Source of the DNA: Paramyrothecium sp. XJ0827
Taxonomy: Eukaryota; Ascomycota; Sordariomycetes; Hypocreales; Stachybotryaceae
Length of the DNA: 64,000 nucleotides
Direction: 5' to 3'
Assembly (NCBI GenBank): GCA_020881915.1
Contig: JAJFPB010000001.1
Coordinates: 1,178,001-1,242,000, forward strand
Numbering within the stretch: position 1 is the first letter of the stretch; each line of letters begins with the position of its first letter. The notes below the pieces were generated by a model, which was given only the letters and a program-made list of their open reading frames with translations, ran no database searches and was not told where the DNA came from. A program made the position numbers and the translations under genes. Positions 56,240-64,000 of this stretch are shown here, piece after piece.

Positions 56240-58819
56240 ATGTTATTCCTCGCCTTTCTTTTCTTAGCCACCCTAGTTTGCGGTGATGAATTCGCTTTAC
56301 CAGATTCCAAGTCCAAACCACTGAGGTTGTGGTATTCTGCTGGGGGCTCATTATGGAACGATTCAATGCCAATTGGAAATGGACGCCTGGGTGGCATGAT
56401 ACGAGGCGGTGCAGCCTCTGAGATAATCTCGACTAACGAGGACTCCTTTTGGTCCGGCACCAAGCTGAACCGCCTCAATCCCGATGCTTTGTCGACTCTG
56501 AAGTCTGTTCAGTCTTTGCTAGTCAATGGCGCTGTCTCGCAGGCAACCCTGGAAGCAGCTCTGGGCCTTAGTGGTACACCTACGAGCATGAGGATGTACC
56601 AACCCGGCGGAGACCTGCAAATCATCTACCAAGGTCTTGGGAGCATTCGAAACTATGAGAGGTGGCTTGACCTTGGCGATGCTACTGCTGGAGTCTACTT
56701 CCAATCAAACGGTGTCACATACAAGCGAGAATATTTCGTCAGCGAGCCTGCTAGTGTTTTGGCAATCCGCCTCACAGCGTCGATTTCTGCATCACTCAAT
56801 TTCTACATCAAATTCCAGAGACCATCTAACTCGCAAAATCGATTCGCTGAAGCCGCATTTGCAGAAGGCGGTGACACCATATACACCAAGTATAGTTCCG
56901 GAGACATTGAAGCCGTCTTCGGAGCACGCGTCAAAATCATCGGTGGATCGAAGAGGCAGATCGGCGATAACATCCAAGTTACAAAAGCTGATGAGGTGTG
57001 GATCTATTCGGATACGGAAACGACTGTCAGGCATCGTAACCCGTATGCAGAGGTTCAGAAGAAGCTCTCTTCGGCTGCTTCATCGACGTACCACAAACTG
57101 CGCGAGAATCATGTAGCTGATTACCAGAAGCTTTTCAACAGAGTTGATTTGTCACTTGGAAGCTCCACGGACGCCCAAAAAGCTCTAGCTACAGATGCAC
57201 GCCGGCGAGCGTTACGCGGGGCATTTGATCCGGAATTTGTCTCGCTCTACTTTCAGTTCGGCCGATACCTCTTGATCTCGTCTTCTCGAGTCGGAACCTA
57301 TCCTGCAAACCTCCAAGGCATCTGGAACAATGATCTAAATCCTGCATGGGTAAGTAGCGGAACAAGAGAGTACTTCGTGTAGCCAGGCTGACTCACACTA
57401 TTCTTATAGGGCTCAAAGTACACTATCAAGTGAGTTTCAGATTGAAGATGAGAAGATATCTGTCAAGTGTAGGGGTGCTAATGAGGCTCCAGTATCAATC
57501 TTGAGATGAATTACTGGCCAGCAGAAGTCACTAGTGAGTACGTATTGCACCAGCGGTATCTACATGCTAACTTATTAGATCTGCCTGAACTTACGCAGCC
57601 ACTGTTCGATCTCATTGAAACGGCCTATAAATCTGGAAAGAAGACAGCCAAGCAAATGTATGGCGCCAAGGGCTGGGTCATCCATCACAATACCGACATC
57701 TGGGGCGACACAGCTCCTCAGGATATTTGGCCTGCTGGTACGTATTGGCCTCTAGGCGGCGTTTGGCTTACGAGCCACATTTTCGAGCACTATCGCTACA
57801 CTGGAGACAAGAAGTTCCTAAAGAAGTACTATTACCTCTTCTATGAGGCCGCTGAGTTCTTCAATGACTTCTTAACCGACTACAAGGGGTGGAAGGTCAC
57901 CAACCCGTCCAGCTCACCAGAGGCTTCGTACAGGAACGGCAGTGTCAGCGGAGGCCTCACCATTGGCTCGACAATGGACAACTCCCTTCTGAGGGAGCTC
58001 TTTACTAACCTCAACGACGCAACGGAGATACTTGGTCTACCTCGCACCAAGCTTGTGAAGAAGGCAGAAGAGCTCAAGTCAAAACTTCCTCCATTGCAAA
58101 TCTCGCCCAAGACAGGGCGACTGATGCAATGGATCGAGGATTTTGAGGACGTAGAGCCCGGACACCGCCATTTGTCACACCTATATGGTCTGCATCCTGG
58201 AAATGAGATAACTCCCGAGAACACGACGCTCTGGGATGCAGCAGAGGCTGCTCTTCAGTGGAGAGTAGCGTGAGTAAAAGAGCCCTAGGCCCGTCATATT
58301 GTGTTAACATGTAATCACAGGAATAATGCCGGCAACATGGGCTGGTCACGCGCATGGACACTGGCACTTCACGCACGTCTATTCAACAACGCTGGGGTGG
58401 AAACGGACATTGTTGATTTGCTCTACAACCTCACTCACAACAGTCTCTTGGACGCCGGTCCACCGGCTGGATTTCAAATTGATGGCAACTTTGGAGGCAC
58501 TGCTGGAATCGCGGAATCTGTTTTGCAAAGTCATAACGGTGTGATCCATCTGCTTCCCGCCCTTCCCCCGTCTTCCAAGGTCGGTTCATTCAGCGGGCTT
58601 GTAGCGCGCGGCGGTTTCGTCGTCGGCGCAGAATGGAAAGACGGTCTCCTAACTGCGGCTACGTTTGAGTCCCGCCTTGGGAACCCGTTGAATGTAACGA
58701 TCGGAACCCGAAAGGAAACGTCCCGGAAAGGGAGTGACAGCTCGTCAGAATATATGAGTATGAAGACAAAGCCTGGGTCAAAGTACACATTAAAGGGAGG
58801 GTCTTTGATAGAAGTTTAG
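56240..58819 (+). CDS. secreted alpha-L-fucosidase, family GH95, 786 aa
   Basis: Five exons (56240-57349, 57410-57429, 57493-57533, 57579-58269, 58321-58819), two of them tiny (20 and 41 nt), all closing in one frame. A signal peptide (MLFLAFLFLATLVCG) precedes the GH95 N-terminal domain: LWYSAGGSLWNDSMPIGNG, LGGMIRGGAASEII and NEDSFWSG. The (alpha/alpha)6 catalytic part shows NLQGIWNNDLNPAW, MNYWPAEVT, WVIHHNTDIWGDTAP, GHRHLSHLYGLHPG, NNAGNMGWSRAW and GFQIDGNFGGTAGI. The Asn/Asp-containing WNNDLNPAW and NTDIWGD blocks and the Glu/Asp-rich centre carry the catalytic residues of the family. It removes alpha-linked L-fucose (or galactose in some members) from plant xyloglucan or other glycans outside the cell. 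Confidence 0.92.
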
Positions 58820-60117
58820 GATCCACATAATCTTATTTTTCATGGTGTTACTTTCCACAGGAAGGAAGGCAGTAAGATGAGGCTACCAAGCCCTTTATTA
58901 GAAGAAGATTAGTGTTCGGTTCTCGTAAGTTAAAAAATATGAAGGCCGGCGGATCTCAAGGCACGATTAATAGTGATTTAAATGTTACCTACTGCGAATG
59001 GTAATTGTTAGTTCCAGTGCTGGTGGAATCATAAGCCAGGATTTTCTTCTAGCACGAAAGCCTTTGTGTCGTTCCGGTGCTGGGGACACAATCCGTCATA
59101 CGCAACTTGTTCTCATATTGATTGCCAGATTGCCGGACAAATCGCCGCTGGAAGGCATGCTCGATCAGCCCGCCCTTTGAGAACGACTTGGATGTCTCAA
59201 TCCCTTGACGCGGTGGTGGAACAAATGTTGTACATCAACGATACCCCGCCCAAAATCCTGCGTGATTCTCTACAGTATGAAGTTTGAGGTGCCACCTAGG
59301 TTTTGAACCTAGGATATTTGCTCGCATTGAGGCTTGGTTAAGCCAAGGCACCACTAAACACGAGTGCTGTGAACCAGCGGTCCTTCCCCCACAGTTGCCT
59401 ATTACATTCACAGAACGCCCTCATGCTCAAGGCACACCGAGCCAATGTAAGCCAAACGGATTAGAAGGGTTGTATCAGCTTTGCTTACAGGTTTGCTGAC
59501 TTGCGATGCAGTGTACAGCTTCGGACCGACAGCTTCGCTCAGTGTGCTGTCCTTCGAATTCACAAATTTCGGGGAAGGAATCGGCACTGAATATTCTAAA
59601 AAAAAAAAAAACACTGAGCATCAGGTATATCAGCTTCCAGCCGGCAGGGACGTAGTCTATCTCCGCTGAAGAAAAAAAGGGTGGTTTGTCATTTGAAGGA
59701 AGACGAAACGTGGGGTCCCATGGCCCTGGAGGACTCCAAGGTCTTCATTTTAAGTAATGGCCGAAATAGTGTTCATCCACAAAGCCTGTTCTCCACGCGG
59801 TCTGCTTAAATGATTTACAAGTCAATTTCCGGCTTCTTGAATTCCTGGAAGCCCACCCGAGCCCAATGAGAGGCTGGTCAGAGTTTCTGGTTCCAAAGTT
59901 TGTCACCAGATGCTAGCTTGCTGCTCACCGACTCGCAGTGGAGCCGATGTACGCACCGCCCCTGTCGCATGCGCACACTGGCTTGACTCTCTTTTAAGCA
60001 TCTTGCATAATCATAAGCCCCCTCGTCTTCGCTCATACTGTCTGGGTACACCGGTCTGATCTAACCTCTTGGAATAAACGAGATCTCGCTAACATATATT
60101 ACTTATAGGAAGCCAAG
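58820..60117. other. intergenic; holds a tRNA-like relic
   Basis: Apart from the tRNA-like element near 59288 and a short A-run near 59600, nothing is recognised. The last 60 bp are the leader of the transporter gene. Confidence 0.5.
59288..59352 (-). other. tRNA-like relic (degenerate tRNA or tRNA-derived SINE head)
   Basis: Read on the minus strand, GGTGCC at the 5' end pairs with GGCACC at the 3' end as an acceptor-like stem. A perfect T-arm, CCTAGG-TTCAAAA-CCTAGG, contains a good Pol III B box (GGTTCAAAACC). The A-box region TGGCTTAACCAA lacks the usual GG, and no proper anticodon stem can be folded in the shortened middle. A functional tRNA is therefore unlikely. It looks like a mutated tRNA gene or the head of a tRNA-derived retroposon. 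Confidence 0.4.
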
Positions 60118-62007
60118 ATGTCAGTGAGGGCAGGGGACGTGACTTGGGGGTCTTTGCCCAACAAGAGCCAGCTAGCCATTGTTGTCATCGCCCGGTTCTC
60201 GGAACCGGTCGTGCGACTGTCCATCTGGGTATGCGTCCCATCAGACGGCACAATAAGATTGGAAAATACTCACTTAGAACAAAGACGTACATATTTTACC
60301 AGCTCCAGTGGATGGATCCTTCTAAGCCGTCAGAAACCATCGTGCGAGATGCCGCCATGCTCCAAACAGTCTTCACTCTCGCTCAAGGCTCTACAGCGGT
60401 TCTTTGGGGTCATTTGGCTGATTCACCAAAAGTAGGACGGAAGAAAGTACTCCTTATTAGCCTCGCTGGATCCCGTAAGCCCGAGTCACCTCTTGCGCTG
60501 AGATGATAGCTCACGAGCATTGTCATAGTTTTGAGTACGGTAGCCTTTGGCTTCATCCGTACTTATCGCCAGGCTGTGTTCCTCCGATTGATAGAAGGTG
60601 CAGTAAATGGCAATACGGCGATGATAAGAACAATGGTGTCCGAAATTGTCAAAGAACGCAGGTGGGTGATTAGTTCTCCCATACTGTCGACAGTACACTC
60701 TGCTAAAACTTTCTACATCCGCTGATCGATTGTAGGTATCAAGCAAAAGCCTTTGTCCTTATGCCGATGGCATACAACGTTGCGGCTATATCTAGTCCGA
60801 TGGTGGCTGGATTCCTAGCCGACCTTGCCGGGCAATATCCCAACACTTTCGGTCACATCGCTTTCCTCCGCAAATTCCCGTATGCCCCACCCGCAATTGC
60901 CAGTGGCACAGTTGTCTTGATTGCTTTACTATTGGTCTTCTTCACTCTGGCTGAGGTCCGTTCTTACTACCCACGTATTAATCCTAACTCGGCAAATCTA
61001 CTAATGCAGAAAGGTAGACACACAGCGAAGCTCGCCACAACTATGATCTCGGGTTGGATATTGCGTCTCGAATAAAATCTTTGTACGAAAAGTCGAACAA
61101 AAAAATGCTGCCAGATCTAGAGTATTCTTCAGCCACAGAAGATGAAGCGAATCGAGAAATCGAACCACTTCTTAATGGAGACGCTCAAAGTATGCCTCCG
61201 GTCAACAATGTGGAAGTAGTGAAGCAACGACTTCCCTGGAGAAAGATGTTCACGCGAAACCTTTGCCTTACACTAGCAGCACAGGGCATTATGGAAGGTC
61301 ATTTTGCAGTCTACAATACGCTTTGGCCAAGCTTTCTCAGTGATCCAGTAGCAAATCTGGGACAACAGAATATTCGACTTCCGTTCCATTTTGTTGGCGG
61401 TCTTGGGATGCCAGCCAGAATGGTTGCTATTTCACTTGCGTTCTCAGGCATACTGGGCATTCCTTTGCAGATCTTTGGCTACTCGCCGGTTGTGACCCGG
61501 TTGGGTATGTTGAGGGCGTACCGTATCTTCCTAAGAGGCTACCCCATCGTTTACTTCTTGATTCCTTACCTCGCCCTTGTCCCGTCGAGTACGCCTCGAC
61601 CTGAGCACCGGGATGGCCCTTTGGTTTGGATTTCAATCTTTTCAGCACAGATAGTGATGATGTCGAGCGTATCATTTTCCCTCCCTACGCAGATCGCACT
61701 CACCAACAAGTAAGTGGCGTATTCAATGCTTCCATTGCAAGCAAGAGTTCTGATTATGACCTATAGTGCATCGCCGCATCCAACGGCATTGGGGAGGACT
61801 CACAGTGCAGCCGAAATGCTGTGTAGCTTTACTCGTACTGTTAGCCCAATTGTTGCAGGCTCTCTTTACTCGTACGGGTCAGCGCATGGGATGACGGGGC
61901 TTCCATGGTGGGTGATGAGCGTACTGACACTGATACCTTGTGTCATGAGCTACTTCATCTATGAGGGCAATGGACATGAAGTGAAACTTCAAGGGGAGCA
62001 GGATTGA
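60118..62007 (+). CDS. major facilitator superfamily transporter (DHA1/ZIFL-like), 528 aa
   Basis: Six exons (60118-60228, 60285-60474, 60529-60661, 60736-60955, 61018-61709, 61767-62007); introns 54-74 nt; the frame closes fully. The fungal ZIFL-like/DHA1 pattern is visible: NKSQLAIVVIARFSEPVVR in helix 1, TYIFYQLQ, then VFTLAQGSTAVLWGHLADS before the MFS motif GRKKVLL. Helices follow with LIEGAVNGNTAMIRTMVSEI and KAFVLMPMAYNVAAISSPM. A long charged central loop contains EIEPLLNGDAQ, and the second six-helix half ends with LPWWVMSVLTLIPCVMSYFI. It sits in the plasma or vacuolar membrane and is probably a proton-driven exporter of small molecules or metals. The substrate is unknown. It runs tandem with the fucosidase gene but about 1.3 kb away. 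Confidence 0.88.
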
Positions 62008-62850
62008 TGTCAGAAAGATGTCTTGTCATTAGTGAAGCTGTAAATGGTTTGAAGATGCACAATTAGGCTAAAAGCAGATGACGTAAAGTAGCCACGATGA
62101 GGAATGAGAAGGAATACCGAAATTGACATTGAAACGTATCTGACAGTCCCCAGAAGTTGAGAATTGCCCAAATCCTTCCTGTGGTAGCAGGTAAGTCGAG
62201 TGAAACCCAGAGAAACTGGGCTAAGCTATTCTTTTTATGAACAGCCCGACAATCCTTGACGTCCGGCACTACTATCTCAGACTGTCGGTCAAAATCGGTA
62301 AGTGGAATACCATCCATACATTTGGAGTCAGGCAGTAGTGTAGAGTGTCAAGAAGGCATAATCTCTGGGTGCTGTAGTCTCCAGCCCCTCTGACCTTCAG
62401 CCTTATCAGCCCAAGAAGACCATGATACCAGTACATACGACCATACCTACAAGAAAGCATGGGATCCCGTCCGCTCTCCCCGAATTAAACTTGTAAGGGG
62501 CAGATTAGTAGTTGGGTCGGTGACGACCAGCGAACACCGGCTGTTGTATGTGTTTTCTTTTGCTCATTGTTCTATTCTTTCCACCTGATCTCGCTTCGGG
62601 TTTTGTATTTTGCTGCTCGCGGCTGTGAATAGTCTACAATTCCTCTTGGCCAGGTCAATCACGAAGTTGAAGTGGTAGCATCTTGTGTTCACCGCGCTAT
62701 TCTAGAGCCTATATTTGAGAAGTGGTTCAGCGCATTGTGTAAGCTATCAAAGTGCTCAAGTATATCGATAGAAGTCAATTACACATGGCCAAGTCATTTA
62801 TCAAATTGCGTCTATAGAGACACAAACGCTTTGAATCAGTTATGGTGTAT
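62008..62850. other. intergenic, nothing recognised
   Basis: Lies between the converging transporter and TPR genes. No supported feature. Confidence 0.5.
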
Positions 62851-64000
62851 TCACCAAGTAAGCTTCCGATCTCTATCGCTGCTTTTTCTAATAAATCGTG
62901 GTGAAAATTCTGGGTCCCATTTGTCCTCTTTCCGAACAGTATGCTCGCCTATGCGGAGAACTTTATGCTTATGGTAAGTTGCTGACGATTTGGAATCATT
63001 CAACCCCCGTACCATTTCTTCCAGGTCGTGCCTCAAGGGATGTGATGGTGTCAATCTGTCGTTACTTCGTTCTAGACCCCGCTTGCTTGCTTCCAATGCC
63101 TTTCCGCGCTCACCTTTAAGAATATAGAGCTGCGACAGTTTCCATAAGCCGTAAATATAGTCAGGATGTCCAGCGCCGCATGATTCTTCCAGCTGGCTTA
63201 TGGTCTTCATTGTTAGTTCCTCCGCCTTGTCCAATCTCCCCTGTCTTGCGTATACGCGGGCAAGTTCTCCGCGTCCCATTAGAACACCAACGTGACCATT
63301 TCCTAGGCTCCGTACGCCGGCCTCAATACCCTCCAGTAGTATTTCCTCGGCCTTATCAAGCTCTCCAGACTCAAGGTAAGTTTTAGAAAGGTAACATAGG
63401 GCCCAAAGTGTCCATGGATGTTCTTTCCCAAAAATTTGACGACGTTGTTCATAAACGTCAGTGACGTATGTTTGAGCTTTTCCAACATTCCCAAGGTCTA
63501 ACAACGCCATGGCCAGATTAGCTTTTGTAGAAAGCGTGTCGGAATGAGTTGGACCAAGTAGTTTTTCCCTTGCTTTTAAGACTTCTTCGTGGATACTTGC
63601 GCTTTCATGAAATCGACGCCAAGCACTGAGGGTTACTCCAAGATTGTCCAAGGCTGCTAAGGTATCAGCATAATTTGGGTGCTCTGAGCCAACTGTTTCC
63701 TTCATGCAGCTTGCGGCGGTCTGTTGTATGTCCAATGCCTCTTGATGCATGCCGTGTAACCAATAAGATCTTCCCAAGTGATTCATGGCTTGAAGCGTCT
63801 TTAGATTGGTGCCGCCCAAAGATTTTGTCCGTCCATGTACGACGGTCCTCTGAAGCTCTATGGCCTTCTCTGGCTGACCTAGGCCCCAGTAGACGCCTGC
63901 CAGACCTAGCATTGCATTTGTGGTCTTTTCGTTTGAGCTCCCCAGTGAGTTTAGAAGAACATCTTTCACTACTTCAAGATGGTCTCGAGCCTTCTCGAAC
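62851..64000 (-). CDS. TPR-repeat C-terminus of a third probable NLR (partial, runs off the window)
   Basis: The frame ends at 62851 and is open through position 64000, so the 5' part lies outside. The 383 or so visible residues hold at least six TPR units of about 42 residues with the TPR_12 pattern of fungal NLRs: LGSSNEKTTNAMLGLAGVYW, VGSEHPNYADTLAALDNLGV, LGPTHSDTLSTKANLAMALL, FGKEHPWTLWALCYLSKTYL, and others. A basic tail follows (ATYHKHKVLRIGEHTVRKED). The repeats are the same type as in the two complete NLRs, so an upstream NB-ARC is expected, although a TPR-only or kinesin-light-chain-like protein is possible. The repeats would sense a ligand in the cytosol. Confidence 0.75.
   Translation of the reverse strand, partial: FEKARDHLEVVKDVLLNSLGSSNEKTTNAMLGLAGVYWGLGQPEKAIELQRTVVHGRTKSLGGTNLKTLQAMNHLGRSYWLHGMHQEALDIQQTAASCMKETVGSEHPNYADTLAALDNLGVTLSAWRRFHESASIHEEVLKAREKLLGPTHSDTLSTKANLAMALLDLGNVGKAQTYVTDVYEQRRQIFGKEHPWTLWALCYLSKTYLESGELDKAEEILLEGIEAGVRSLGNGHVGVLMGRGELARVYARQGRLDKAEELTMKTISQLEESCGAGHPDYIYGLWKLSQLYILKGERGKALEASKRGLERSNDRLTPSHPLRHDLEEMVRGLNDSKSSATYHKHKVLRIGEHTVRKEDKWDPEFSPRFIRKSSDRDRKLTW

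Overview
The window is nuclear DNA of a filamentous ascomycete (Pezizomycotina, most like a plant-associated Sordariomycete; the genus cannot be read from it). The evidence is the many short GT-AG introns (43-91 nt, often with CTAAC or CTGAC branch sites), a Zn(II)2Cys6 regulator, a bZIP/DUF3425 regulator, fungal NLR (STAND) genes with TPR repeats, secreted cysteine-rich proteins, and plant-cell-wall enzymes (AA9 LPMO, pectin methylesterase, GH95 alpha-fucosidase, carboxylesterase). Gene density is uneven, with long non-coding gaps, pseudogenes and at least one stop-riddled AT-rich relic. This fits an accessory or dispensable part of the genome.

Layout. 1-9 kb: sparse; a small hypothetical gene, a probable transposon relic, two secreted precursors that both have a signal peptide, a propeptide, a Kex2 site and a cysteine-rich mature part, and an F-box-like pseudogene. 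9.5-20 kb: bZIP-like regulator, SDR ketoreductase, type-B carboxylesterase, extracellular cupredoxin and AA9 LPMO. 22-26.4 kb: a head-to-head pair made of a stand-alone nucleoside-phosphorylase-domain protein and an NB-ARC/TPR NLR. 27.6-35.4 kb: small secreted protein, a P450 broken by one nonsense codon, and a second NLR with a HeLo/SesA-like N-terminus. 36-39 kb: housekeeping-type genes (ACT-domain protein, pyrroline-5-carboxylate reductase, NAD(P)-binding protein). 39.6-48.3 kb: a frameshifted secreted protein, Zn2Cys6 factor, hypothetical protein, pectin methylesterase, TatD-type hydrolase. 50-62 kb: P450 and GST (convergent), SRPK-like kinase, GH95 fucosidase, MFS transporter. 62.8-64 kb: TPR end of a third probable NLR that runs off the window.

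Main discovery candidate: the 22.1-26.4 kb pair. The phosphorylase-domain protein ends in YHGPVNGKNIVSNVFGNG and the divergent NLR begins with YRGPVNGHNVVSAAVGAG, two closely matching Gly/Asn/Val-rich motifs at opposite ends of neighbouring proteins. This is the arrangement known for fungal amyloid-signalling pairs (NLR N-terminal motif templating a C-terminal motif on a separate effector, as for NWD2/HET-S). The inferred circuit is: ligand binds TPR, NB-ARC oligomerises, the N-terminal motif forms an amyloid seed, and the seed recruits and activates the nucleoside-phosphorylase effector, possibly depleting nucleosides or nucleotides in an incompatibility or immune response. Exon structures were worked out by hand from splice signals and reading-frame closure; protein names rest on recognised motifs, not on database searches.
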